NCBI GenBank assembly: GCA_032622095.1
Contig: CP136063.1
Span: 210,780,355 to 210,844,354, forward strand
Source of the DNA: Siphonodentalium dalli
Lineage: Eukaryota; Mollusca; Scaphopoda; Gadilida; Siphonodentaliidae
Direction of reading: 5' to 3'
DNA: 64,000 bases
The position numbers and the translations under genes are program-made. Of the stretch, positions 47,531 through 58,579 are shown one piece after another; the stretch's first letter is position 1, and each line of letters starts with the position of its first letter. The notes below the pieces were generated by a model. The model saw only the letters and a list, made by a program, of their open reading frames with translations, searched no databases and was not told the origin of the DNA.

Positions 47531-48764
47531 CTTGTGTTATGTACTGGTAAATTTGTTTGGAGCGACTTTAAACCCAATTCACCAATTCCATCCCATGCCT
47601 TTGGACTACTTAGCTATTGATAAGGCTATATTATTTTCTGATGTCTCTTATGCCAATGTGCAAATAAAGAAAGCTATGGTATCTAATTTAAAAACAAGTT
47701 TCAACAATACACATCACATGATATTAAATAACAGTAGACTAGTACATCTGTGATGCATTGCACAGCTGAGTATATCACTCTACAGATGGTCTGAGGTTAT
47801 TATAAATGTTATTGGTTTAATAGGGATGCCAGCCTCAATATAAACAGTGTCTGTGATTTGTTGACAGCTCTGATATTAATTGGTCAGCAGTGAGGTGTCT
47901 TTATCTTGATGGTGTTGTTGGTAGAATTTGATACATTATCATTGTGAACTTAAATGGGATTATCTTAACCCATGTATTCCATGTCCAGGTCACCTTTTTA
48001 ACATTTAACCCAAGGCTGTGGTAGTGCAGCATTACAGATCCTGTACCAGTGCATTCTCTTATATACATGTGAGTGACCCATAATTTCCCAATAATTTGTG
48101 TTGTGTACATTTGTCTATAATAGTACATAACAGTATACTCTATAATTCAACATAAAAACTCTCATTTATGATTCCGACCATAGTAATTTACTATCGCCAA
48201 GGGATGGGTTAACATCTGACGATCGTGATTATCTGAACACCCCTCCAAATTAATAATAGACCAATTTCCAATGTGTACTTTTATATAACTACCGGTAAGT
48301 GGGAGAAATTATATAGTATTTAGCAAGGGTTCAATTTATCGATAGAATGTATACATCCCTCTGAACATAATTAGAAGCAGCGTAGTCATTGATTTCATAT
48401 ACAGAACAGTTATGAACTGATATGAGTGCTCAAAAATAGTCATAGCTGAGTCAGTCATATTTCTACATGGCCATCTGTTCCATGTTAAGGGCCCATCCTG
48501 CATAGTCACATTACTTAATTCTCTGAAGATAGTGAGTCAACTGGTAGGTATGGTACATGAGTAGTATAATTTTTCTTTCATGTATATAGGCTTTGAAACA
48601 ATGTGTCAAGAACTCTCTTCAAAAGAAATAAATACCCCACATAATATGTGTAAGATGTTGCGTCAGTCGACTATTGATCCCCATCTGTTGGGATTTATCA
48701 GCTAATCCTGGTGGACACATGTTGAACTACATGTTAGTGGTTGAGTAATGTAGTTCTAATTATA

Positions 48765-48925
48765 TAGAGAATAATCACTTGATTGAACTGGTGACGTGAA
48801 ATAATTCATGAGAGGCAGGAATGTTGTACAAACACGAGTTTTACAATATAGTCCCTGCCCGAATGAATTATTTCACGTCTCCAGTTCAATCAAGTGATTA
48901 CTCTGTTTATTATATTCCACTATAT
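48765..48925. repeat. Fold-back inverted repeat
   Basis: AATCACTTGATTGAACTGG (48773) and CCAGTTCAATCAAGTGATT (48881), plus GACGTGAAATAATTCAT and ATGAATTATTTCACGTC, are inverse complements in register, with a loop of roughly 50 nt. Arms are at least 45 bp. No target duplication seen. Confidence 0.7.
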
Positions 48926-49074
48926 ACATATAATTTACAAGAAATTCCGAATAATATATGGCCATTATACCCATGACGAATACATTTCAATAGCGCGTAT
49001 GAATACATGTACATAACACGCTAGTTAAAGTGACATAAGTCGCTAGTGAAATTATTGTTTTTTTTATCATTCGA

Positions 49075-49275
49075 GAAATCAAGGTAAATCAAACGTAGGC
49101 ATGTAATAAAATATATAGAAGATATCTAGTGTCTTTGAGTGGATACCAAAAATTATCTCATGAGTGCCGAGACAAATGTTTGCCACAAGCGAAAAATAAA
49201 CATTTGTCGCGGTCATGAATGAGACAATTTTCGGTTCCCACTCAAAAACACTAGATTTTCTTTTTATCATACGAC
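49075..49275. repeat. Fold-back inverted repeat
   Basis: CTAGTGTCTTTGAGTGG (49128) pairs with CCACTCAAAAACACTAG (49239), ACAAATGTTTG (49171) with CGAAAAATAAACATTTGT (49189), and ATCTCATGAGTG with CATGAATGAGAC. The arms are diverged, implying an older element than most in the window. Confidence 0.6.
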
Positions 49276-49851
49276 TGCTGTGCATACAAATTGATCATTT
49301 GTAAAGACAACGTGTCTCGTCAAATATGACTTTTCACCACAACCTGGACTAGTGCAAGAAAAACACGGTACTGTACACAACATTGTATAATAACTTTATA
49401 TTATCAAAGTAGTTGGTCGGAGATTCTGCCTTGACATATGCATTTATATAATCTTTATTTTCCAGTGTGACATACATGTATAGGCCCAAATAGGCCAGGT
49501 GCGTTATGTAATCTGTTTGTTATGAACCATATGATATAATGTAGCACATGTCACGTTAATAAATGATTATACTTCTATAAACAAATTATATGCAGTGACT
49601 ATTATTTATGCCCAATAATGCCTCCCGAATGTACGTAATTCAACTGTTGTGTTCTCTGAAATAGAGTCGATGTGGTTGGAATTTTTGATAGTCTTAGTTC
49701 ATTGCTAATTAAGTGAAACAAAGGAATCACTCGTATGATTAACTTATTTGACTTGATCGCATATACAGTATATCTACAGTACACGTAGCTTCTACTGTCC
49801 CATATTCCATTACCCTGGGAGATGAGAATCGGTATCAATTGTCCTATTAAT

Positions 49852-50188
49852 GCTGAAGGGGTCACTCTCACCAAAAAAAGTGCTGAAGGGTACACAGGAT
49901 TTTCAAAATGTGCTGAAGGGTACACACCTAGGGTTTGAAATGTCGTTCTTCTAAAGGGCATTCAGTTTTCGTATCTGCCATGATTTCTGTTAGAGAATAA
50001 TTGTTTACGTTCCAATGAATATTAAAATGTACTGAAAACAAACTGCTAATGGGCGCCATGCAGACCTTCATAAACACAATTTAAGTAATGGTGTTCGTGC
50101 CGATCACAAATCCTGTGTACCCTTCAGCACATTTTCAAACCCTGTGTACCCTTCAGCACTTTTTTTTTGTGAGAGTGACCCCTTCAGC
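49852..50188. mobile_element. Family M inverted-repeat element with 9-bp target duplication
   Basis: Ends GCTGAAGGGGTCACTCTCAC and GAGAGTGACCCCTTCAGC, flanked by CCTATTAAT on both sides (49843-49851 and 50189-50197). Subterminal GTGCTGAAGGGTACACAGG and its complement occur twice at each end. A 9-bp duplication favours Mutator-like mobilisation. It holds no coding capacity; a 119-codon minus-strand frame (49602-49961) overlaps its left half only by chance. Confidence 0.8.
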
Positions 50189-50456
50189 CCTATTAATAGG
50201 AAACTAACTGTCTACTCGATACCATGGATGTTCAGCTAATCAGCATGATAGGGGCTTCTGGGACGTGATTGCTTGCTGGATATAGCACACGCTATTTCCT
50301 GGATATTTCATAATTTGTTCGAAAATTGGGACAAATAATGTTATTTTTTATATTTTCTTAAGATTTGAATAACAAGCTATTAGACTAATGAGCTATCTCA
50401 GATGCTGCAAAAACGAATCTCGAAAAAAAAAAATTTAATGGAGATTTTGGCATTAA

Positions 50457-50841
50457 CCCTTTACCCAACAAACCGGCCAAAACCGGCCAAATAAAGCTTC
50501 AACAGCCTAAAATATCTTCGGTCTGTCTCAATAGAACCATACAAATATGGATATCATTGGAACCGGCTCCTTGACCACATTGTGATAGTTACAGTTATGC
50601 CCTGTGCCAATGCATTCTCTTATATATGCGAGTCGACCATAGGTCGCCTCGCATATATAAGAGAATGCATTGGCCTAAAAACACTTAACACTTTTTACCA
50701 TTTTTTCTTACATTCTTTAACAATTTTATAATTTTTAATGTGTTAAGTCAATGCATTCTCTTATATATGCGAGGCGACCTATGGTCGACTCGCATATATA
50801 AGAGAATGCATTGGCACAGGGCCGTTCTTTTGGGTAAAGGG
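50457..50841. mobile_element. Family B TTAA-flanked MITE, copy 4
   Basis: CCCTTTACCCAACA to TTTTGGGTAAAGGG with TTAA at 50453-50456 and 50842-50845. Both palindromes are intact and nearly identical to copy 1. Confidence 0.85.
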
Positions 50842-50973
50842 TTAAAATTTCACAACTGAAAATTGGTGACAGAATTTATGCTTGGACACTCAATATATCA
50901 TCTCAACTGTCATATTTATATGGGGATCAGAATCACGCCATTCATAATGATCTAGCAAAAAAACTTACATATG

Positions 50974-51164
50974 CAGTAATGCTCTGAATAATCGACTCCT
51001 TAACCACAGCAGAATTATGGGTATTTTTTCAGGATTTAGTTGGAAATATGGCTTGTTGCCATTCAGCTGAAAGATCTCACTGAGAGCTTTCTGATGAATG
51101 GCAACAAGCAATTTAACCCATAACTCTGCTGTGGTTAAGGAGTCGATTATTTAGGGCATTACTA
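50974..51164. mobile_element. Family C fold-back MITE, copy 6
   Basis: CAGTAATGCTCTGAATAATC to GGGCATTACTA, with TA on the right (51165-51166). The right arm has lost the AGTCGGAAATATG portion. Confidence 0.75.
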
Positions 51165-51482
51165 TAGCTCATTCGCTATCTTGTTTGGTTGAGTTACTTA
51201 CATGTACTGTTTACATGTACTGTATATAGGGGAATAAATCGAAGAACACTCACTTCATTGTGACAGATCTTGCCACCATTTTCAAGTAAATTTGACACAG
51301 GTTCCTGTCCCTGCTCTGGTTTATATATTGGTGAAATTAAGCATCTAAAAGCTCTCATCATGAAATCGGAATATTTCAGTCACCAGAAAAAATCTTGACA
51401 GTGAATGACACCATATTGACGCATCCTACATCAGGGCTTTCACTGGTGGGTCCCGTTTAGGTTTCCTTTCACCCAGCCTATA

Positions 51483-51892
51483 CTCTGCTGGACAAAATAA
51501 GTGTCCACTTAACTGCGGTTCGCGTTGCCACCATGGCCGAAATGCAACTACACCGCGGCTCCACCGGCTAACTATAGTTGGGCAGCGGTGTACTTGCTGT
51601 TCGGCCATGCATGGTGTAGTTGCCGCTGTGTACGTGTACGTTCATTAAACTGAAAAAAGGCGATACAAACCAGAAATCTAACCACGGTGTACATGTCGTT
51701 CGGCCGCGGTGTAGTTGCCTTTCGGCCATGCATGGTGTACTTGCTGTTCTGTCGCAGTGTACTTGCCATTCAGCTGCTGTGTACTTGCTGTTCGGCCACG
51801 GTGCTCAACTGCAGTTACAAACTCTGACACAGCGTCCGAAAGGCAATTAATTACACCGTGGTGCCAATGGACACTTGTTTTGTCCAGCGGGG
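51483..51892. mobile_element. Family L TA-flanked inverted-repeat element, copy 2
   Basis: CTCTGCTGGACAAAATAAG to CTTGTTTTGTCCAGCGGGG, flanked by TA (51481-51482 and 51893-51894). It has more GTGTACTTGC/TTCGGCC units than copy 1 (410 against 359 bp), so the internal short repeats vary in number. Confidence 0.75.
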
Positions 51893-53569
51893 TATATGTC
51901 CCCTCTCACACATTTCTCTGCATGATCCATAAATAACGCCTGCACCACCTGTGTATCATCTCCCAATAAACACTAGTACATAGTTTATATATTTTTAGGT
52001 TTACTTCATGCCAACAATAGTCAATAAAATTAAAAATAATGAAATAACAAAATAAAATAAAATACAGGTCCAGAAATACATGATAAATTTTAAGATGAGA
52101 AAATTAACATTGCACATATGCACCAATGAGTTGTGCAAAAAAATGCAAAAAAAGTATAGAAATAATCGGGGACTCAAACATTAAGTGTGCCTTTAAGTAT
52201 CTTGATACAACTTACAATACATATTTATAAGCCAATATAAAATGATTTGACCAATTTTGCCAAAATGACAGGTGCACTAATGACAGGTGCATTTAATTAT
52301 AGTTGCATTTAATTACAGGTTCATATTTTGTTTGACAGACACTATAGTCAGGCCAGTGCCTGTCAAAATGACCAGCATACAAATTTATGATATTATCTGC
52401 CTGTGATAAACTGATAACGGAGACCAAAAAAAACTTAACATAAATGATGCTCTTGTCAGGAAGATCGAATGAAGAAAGCGAGAAGATCGAAGATATCGGA
52501 AGGCACAACTTTGCTCTGGCCAGGCATATTTACAACTCTAGTCAATTTAATACACACAATACATGGTCATACACAGTTCACTCAATCAATTGTCTCACAC
52601 ATTATATCCAGTGCCATAGTCGTTAATGTGATTAGCAGTTCAGTCCAGTAGACACAGGGATGGACTCAATCCCCGACAGCGCTATATTTTTTTTAAAGGT
52701 GAAAGGTGAAAATAGATATATTACTGTGAGGTCCACTGTATCTGTTTATTCAATTCAAGTTGAATATAAAAAGTCCACCTACTCTTTCCGCTTCTAGGGC
52801 TGGTTTGTGTCCTATAATGGGATATTATTTACTTTAGTTCCAACAGAGCATAAAACATTCTATTTTCCCTTGAGGGTATGGGTAGCATGTAAACAGAACA
52901 ATGTGATGTTCATTGCCTGCTATTCATCTAACGATGTGCACTTCCTTTCCTTTCTAATGGGTGGCGATGTCACTTCATGTTCATCAACTCAAAAACCATT
53001 ACTGTTATGTTCCCAATATCAGGTACATATGTACCAGAAATATAGAAGAAAACATTACAGAACTTGGCTTGAATTTGGCTTGAATTTGATTAAAAGAATA
53101 TATGTATAATTTTCATCAATTTATGTTTTTAGTGACCGGCTACATGTACTTCAGATTCAGATAACTCTGGCATTACAATTCTACAAAAATAATACCATAC
53201 AATTAGTCACTGGTTGTCATTTTAAAAGTAAAACATGTTGTAGTTATTAACATAAAACTGTATTGGCCACAGTGGGTATAATTTTGTTGGATTATCATCA
53301 TCCAGTAGTCAAGACATAAATTGTGAGGGGAAGACCCATCCCTCAAAGTTACCAGGGAGGTCAAGCACAACCAAGTACAAGGGGGGGGGGCACAATATCC
53401 AGAAAGGGCAAGCATTTTAGTAAGATGTAAATTACATATACATGTATACTGATACCTGTAGATGCCAAAAACACTATTTTGCCATTCATACACAACAATA
53501 ATAAATATTTCTTGCAAACCCCACTCCCCCCAGTGGAGGATAAGAGGGTGGTTCACCCCCTGCTTCATC
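51893..53569. other. Intron 1: no clear feature
   Basis: AT-rich, no gene or repeat family recognised. A G10 run lies near 53382. Confidence 0.35.
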
Positions 53570-54037
53570 CAAGACTGGAACTAGTGTGTCTGACATTTGC
53601 AGTATGAGGTTCCCAGAACCTCAGTGCCAGAGGGTGAATCTAGTGACGCTATCACACACAGTGGGCTAGCATCACCAAATTCACCCTCTGAGAACCTCAT
53701 TCTGCTTAGGCCTCAACTGCTATGGGAGACCTATATAGCTACAGGTTCTGGTTGAAGTTCCCCAATTGATGTTGGTGATGTTCACGCATTAGTTACCTCA
53801 TGCAATTATGCATTTCAATATCTTCTGCAAATTAGGGGATATAGAAACTGAACAAAAGGGAAAAAAAGTAACTAAAAACAATGTTAATTTGAGACTTCCC
53901 AGAAGATGAGCCCTTAGAGGAATGAGGTCCCCAAGGGATGAATTTGGTTATGCTAGCCTTCTGTGCATGGTAAGAATAACTAAATCCATCCTAAAGACCA
54001 CACTCTGTGAATGACAGATCCACTATTTCCAGTCTTG
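53570..54037. mobile_element. Family A MITE 200 bp upstream of exon 2
   Basis: CAAGACTGGAACTAGTG to CACTATTTCCAGTCTTG, with GCTTCATC and GCTCAATC as flanks (six of eight matching). The left hairpin is nearly intact and the right one eroded, so this copy is older than those near 18-23 kb. Confidence 0.65.
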
Positions 54038-54236
54038 GCTCAATCGCACCTGTATGTTGCCATAGCTGCCTGAAAGAATATCAAGCGAAATGATACTACA
54101 GTTGTGCCAACGAAAAAAAGAGATAAAAAGAAAAAAACGACTGTCATGATAACTTCATTTAAATCTCCACAAATGATTGAGAATTGAGATTGTATTCTTC
54201 TAATCAGCTCTAACTGTAACTTTTATCTCATTACAG

Positions 54237-54341
54237 AAAGATTTACTTGGACAATGGTTGTTGGATCAAGTATGTACAAAACTGAACATAGTGGAAAAGG
54301 ATTACTTTGGGTTGAGGTTCGTGGATACAGACAAACAGAGG
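54237..54341 (+). CDS. FERM-domain protein (FRMD3/FRMD5-like), coding exon 2
   Basis: 35 codons after acceptor TTTATCTCATTACAG and before donor GTATGT, phase 0 at both ends. The peptide contains [20 protein letters not shown] and then [20 protein letters not shown] is the most conserved motif of the FERM F1 (ubiquitin-like) lobe, and DKQR before a tryptophan-containing start of the next exon matches FRMD3/FRMD5 better than EPB41L5 or FARP. Joined to exon 1 it continues the F1 fold without gap or overlap. FERM F1 contributes to membrane and cytoplasmic-tail binding together with F2 and F3, which are encoded downstream of the window. Confidence 0.9.
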
Positions 54342-55369
54342 GTATGTATGTTTAGCACTTGATGTGATAATGTTTATCTATTCAATTTGCATCCAGTATT
54401 TAGCAGACAACAGTTGTGAGCTCACACCAAACTGATTCCAATCAGAACAGATAGAACATACAAGTAGCACTCGACTCGTAAGTAAAAAGTAAAGCAATCC
54501 ACTGTCTTGTAAATTAGTCTAAACATTTTTGTTAGACTGGTGTAAATTACTAATTAATACATTAATTCATTAAAAATCATTTTAATTTTACTGAAAATGT
54601 TCATGAGGTTCCCTTGGATTTATATTTAGAAACATCGGCATGAACCTTGTGAGAGTGCAGGGTTCGTAATCCTGTTCATGCTTGGAAGTGCAAAGTTTGA
54701 TGTCTGGGTTATGCAAACCTGGTCCAAGTTTCCTTCAAGGTATACTACCTTGTGAAATCGGATGGGATAATACTGGTTTACAACGAAGTGCGGTTGCCTT
54801 TACTCTTCTATAGCGGAATTATATTTTTTCTGAACTCCACAATAGTTGTAGTAATGTAATGTGAAAATATATTTTATCACAATGATCACATAATTCAAAA
54901 GAATACAAACTCTTTTGACCTCAGGAACTTCCTAATGGGTGTTCTCAGACTCTAGGCATAAACAAACATATCAAATGTGAGGTTACTCCTGCATGTAATT
55001 ACCCAGCATATTCTGTGCATAATTTAACACAACAAATATGCTAACCAGTATTGTCCCACTGATTTTGTAAGCAGGTTTACGTCAACAGATACTTGGACTA
55101 CTGCAAACCTAAACCGAAAAATTGTTAGATTTTATTATTGCAAATATTTATACAGGACCGTAATTCACCAATTTCATGAATTGGACTTTTTGGAGGGTCA
55201 TAAAGAATCAGAGAAACATTCTTGGGGACATGACTATAATATTAATATTAATTTGATCGGCCAGGTAGTGTGGATTGAGGCATGATCCATGATGCATGAC
55301 ACAGAAGTTCTCTTCCAAATATAGATATGTATAGGTTACCACCACCATGTGGGTTTCGATCTACCTTCT

Positions 55370-55879
55370 CTACTCTCAGGTGCCTAATGATAGTGCTGGC
55401 ACGCTTATTAATTTTGGGGGGCCTCGGTGGCTCAATCGGTTAGGGGTACAACTCCAAGCCTTTTCGCCTTCCAGCGCTGGCGATAAGGGTTCAAATCCAC
55501 ATGTTTCCATCGTGGACTTTGTAACTCGAAATCGTTATCTGGGAAAGTTGCCAGTTACTTGCCAATGGCCGGTGGTTTGCCGCACATGGTCGACGAGTTT
55601 ATCAGCCATTGAAATCACTGTTAGATTAGCCGTACTAGTAAGTGTGCGGATTTCCTCCACCATTATAACTGGCAATGTCGTGATATGGCCTTAGTGGCTA
55701 AAGCGACATAAAACCCCAATCAATCAATCAATCAATCTTATTAATTTTGGAGAAACTTCCCAACGATCACTATTATTTTGCATTGAGACATTTAGTGAAA
55801 TTGACATAATTATTTTCAGCAGAAATCACCATCCATCACTATTGTTAGGCCATCACGATTATTAGGCACCTGAGAGTAG
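55370..55879. mobile_element. Family N inverted-repeat element split by a SINE
   Basis: CTACTCTCAGGTGCCTAATG on the left and ATTAGGCACCTGAGAGTAG on the right are inverted repeats. TTAGGCCATCAC-type words recur near the right end and in a fragment at 59415-59475. No clear target duplication. The SINE occupies 55418-55736. Confidence 0.6.
55418..55736 (+). mobile_element. tRNA-derived SINE with 14-bp target duplication
   Basis: The RNA polymerase III promoter is clear: A box TGGCTCAATCGG (55428-55439) and B box GGTTCAAATCC (55488-55498), the spacing of a tRNA. A body follows with CCTCCACCATTATAACTGGC and GTCGTGATATGGCC, resembling the conserved 3' domains of mollusc SINEs, and a tail AACCCCAATCAATCAATC. 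CTTATTAATTTTGG flanks both sides perfectly (55404-55417 and 55737-55750), the mark of L1-like target-primed insertion. The perfect duplication suggests a recent insertion. The 115-codon open frame across it is incidental. Confidence 0.9.
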
Positions 55880-56712
55880 GCATTCTTTCGATGAATCTGT
55901 GGTACAAGTCAATAAACAGACCAGAGAAGGTAGCAAAATTTGAATACCAATCTCAGAAACCATGATGGTGATAGCCAATTTATCTTACAATTTATTCAAC
56001 AGAATATTGAATAACAGGTACTTTGGCAGAGGTACTACATGTATGTTGTTTCATGTATGAAATAACAAACCACACGCATGGTTCCCACGGTTCCTTGAAT
56101 TTCCTTGAAAATCCATATTCAAGGCCCATGAATACTAGGGCCCGACGAAGCTTCTAGATTCAATTCGATTTGGAATCTTATTTTCTGATTCGATTCGATT
56201 CGAAAGCGGTCGTGTGATTCGGGATATTTCAAATCGTTGTATACAAGTCCTTCATCACGGGGAATAGACTGCATTATATATACAAAACATTCATTTTATC
56301 CCCAATACTTAACCTGAGGCTCCTTCCGCGACCATCTGGGACCTCCGTGTTCCAATGTGTATAGCGAAAGTTGTCCAATAGACCACTGCATATATATATC
56401 GGCCTCCCGGTCCCATGCAGCGCTGGTTACTCGTGGCAGGTCGGTGGGTTACTCGTGCAACCTGCTGGTAAGTATGTGATGGTTCACGTGTTCATCACGG
56501 TTGTACCATAATCGTAACGCACACAGGTTTCATTCCTCCAACACATAAAACCAGCAATTTTGCATTTTGCCTGGCCCCATCAGCTGCGGAAGCGAGTGAC
56601 TTTCTTGTGGGGCATATTTGTTTGTCGGTGTTTGACATGCTTATATTGCGTTACTCAATCAAATAATATATTTTTTTTAATTTAAAACATAACATAACAT
56701 AAATATATTAAA

Positions 56713-57481
56713 CTAGAAGGTGACCCGACTTCGTCCAGGCTTTGACCTTGAATTGACCATTTTGAAGGTCAAGGTCAGGTGGGGTCAAACACCAACACCC
56801 CAAAAATGGTGGAAATCGGCCCAGCGGATACCGGGAAATCGGCCCAGCGGATACCGAGATACCCTATATATGCATCAAATTTCGTCTGTAAAAATCCGCC
56901 AGTTTAACCCGATTTGATTTCCACTCAAGTATATAAACGCGCCTCATATACACACGCTCATTAATTATCAAGTTTCAACGTGCCCGAGATATCGCCAAGA
57001 CGTCTGAAACAGTCAAATGCATCGGCCGGTTAAGCGTTAACGTGATCTAACGTTATGACCTCTAACGGCGTCATAGAAGTTACGCATTGTTTTTATCCTG
57101 ATGGAAGATAGTACCACTTCTTCTTGATAATTGAGGCAGATAACTAAAACGGATACATACGCATTATATATCGTTGGAAAGAGGAAACACGAAAGATTCT
57201 CACAGTGTCATTATTATGACTGGCATTTTATTATTCGCGCTGTGTCGAATCGATTTGTAACACCGAACTCAAATGAAAGTCCCGTAACACAGCGTAAAAA
57301 CAGATTTGACCTCGGCACGTGAAAAGTTTACCTCGGATCTGAAAATTAATATGCCTATGCCACTTCCCGACCGATAGTACCCTCACATACGAAGTTTCAT
57401 CGCAATCGGGTCGGCCGTTTTCGAGTTCATCGCGAACACACACACAGACACACAGACAGATCTTCCAAAATATATAATAGA
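56713..57481 (-). mobile_element. Helitron-like element (family I), minus strand, copy 1 of a tandem
   Basis: Read on the minus strand it starts TCTATTATATATTTTGGAAG (57481 down), has a GTCTGTGTGTCTGTGTG tract, and ends with a GTCGGG-containing hairpin, TCACCTT and CTAG (56716-56713), followed by host T. The 5' end closely resembles that of the elements at 805-2792, so the two families are related. The interior has a short duplicated ATCGGCCCAGCGGATACCG but no long satellite. No Rep/helicase coding region. Confidence 0.7.
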
Positions 57482-57610
57482 CTAGAAGGTGACCCGACTT
57501 CGTCCGGGCTTTGACCTTGAATTGTCTATTTTGAAGGCCAAGGTCAAGTGGGGTCACGATTTGACCCGTCCAAAACACTGCCCGAACAAAAGTACCCGAC
57601 AAAAGTACCC
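57482..57610 (-). mobile_element. Helitron-like element (family I), truncated copy 2 of the tandem
   Basis: Only the 3' terminal part is kept: AGCCCGGACGAAGTCGGG hairpin, TCACCTT, CTAG (minus strand), joined directly to the 5' TC of copy 1. Similarity to copy 1 is clear up to about 57556 and fades by 57610. Confidence 0.65.
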
Positions 57611-58152
57611 GTATATCAGCCAACCCTACTCCTGGAATACCCTTGGATTTCTAGCGGGCGCACCCTTGAAAAACCCTTGGATACTGCTGGAATACCCTTG
57701 AATTTGATCACAAAATAGGTGCAGGAACCATGACACAGTTGACGTTATGTTTCATTGCAAAGTATTATTTCAACGATTCACGATGTCAAGCTATAGGTCC
57801 GTTTGTTCATATGGATTGAATCGAAACATTGTTGTTTTTAACCGACTTTTAAAGTGTTTTTCGCCATTACCACTGAAAATATATCAAAGATATGACATAT
57901 GTATATCACGGATGGGGTTAAGAGTATAGAAGTAATTTATGCCAATTGCCCATATAAATCAATGTTTTTGGAAACAGATGAGTTTCTTCACAACTCACGT
58001 ACATTCACTGTTGCTATCCATGATATGGCTTGTTATCATCCAGGATACGGAATCGGAAACTGCCTAGTCATGTCTGCAGGTATTTGAAGAAAAAGTGGCT
58101 AAATGTAAGATAAAAATTAGTGACCCTGTTTTGTATCTATGGGTTGTGGTGA

Positions 58153-58579
58153 CAAGATGAAACAGTGTTGTGTCTGTCATTTTGCAGAATGAGGTCCCCC
58201 AGCGGGTGAATTTAGTGATGCTACTCCACACAGTGCACTATAGCATCACTAAATCTCATTCTGCTTCTAGGCCTCATCTTCTCGGAAGTATCTATAGTCT
58301 CATATTAACATTGTTTTTAGTTTAATACCTTTTCTCTTCTGTTCAGTTTCTATATCCTCTGATTGCAGAAGATAAAATGCATAATCGAGGTGACTAATGG
58401 GTGAACATCACCAACTTCAACTGGGGAACTTCAAATTAATTGTGGGTCTCAGCAGAATGAGGTTCCTCGAGGGTGAATTTGATGATGCTATTATAAACCC
58501 ACCGAGCGGGATAGCATCACTAAATTCACCCTCGGGGGACCTTATTCTGCAAATGACTGACACACTATTACAAGGCTTG
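58153..58579. mobile_element. Family A MITE (long form)
   Basis: CAAGATGAAACAGTGTTGTG on the left and CACTATTACAAGGCTTG on the right, with flanks TGTGGTGA and AGTGGGGA (six of eight matching). The left hairpin is partly deleted; the right hairpin has CCTCGAGGGTGAATTTGATG arms. Confidence 0.65.

Larger units (their letters stand above)
47531..49851. other. Intron 1: family E/P fragments and two long inverted repeats
   Basis: 48003-48085 is a degenerate family E left end (CTGTGGTAGTGCAGCATTAC). 48236-48310 is a family P trace. Two fold-backs are listed separately. No gene recognised. Confidence 0.4.
12715..54236 (+). other. Intron 1 of the FERM gene (41,522 bp)
   Basis: Bounded by AAG|GTGAGG and TTTATCTCATTACAG|AAAG, phase 0. 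It holds most of the mobile elements listed here. No other host gene was recognised inside it on either strand. Long first introns often carry enhancers, but none can be identified by sequence alone. Confidence 0.8.

Noticed and set aside
55347-55694. 115-codon frame as a gene, or a tRNA gene at 55428
   Set aside because: The A and B boxes belong to a SINE with target duplications; the tRNA-like part does not fold into a complete cloverleaf by eye and the open frame crosses its promoter.
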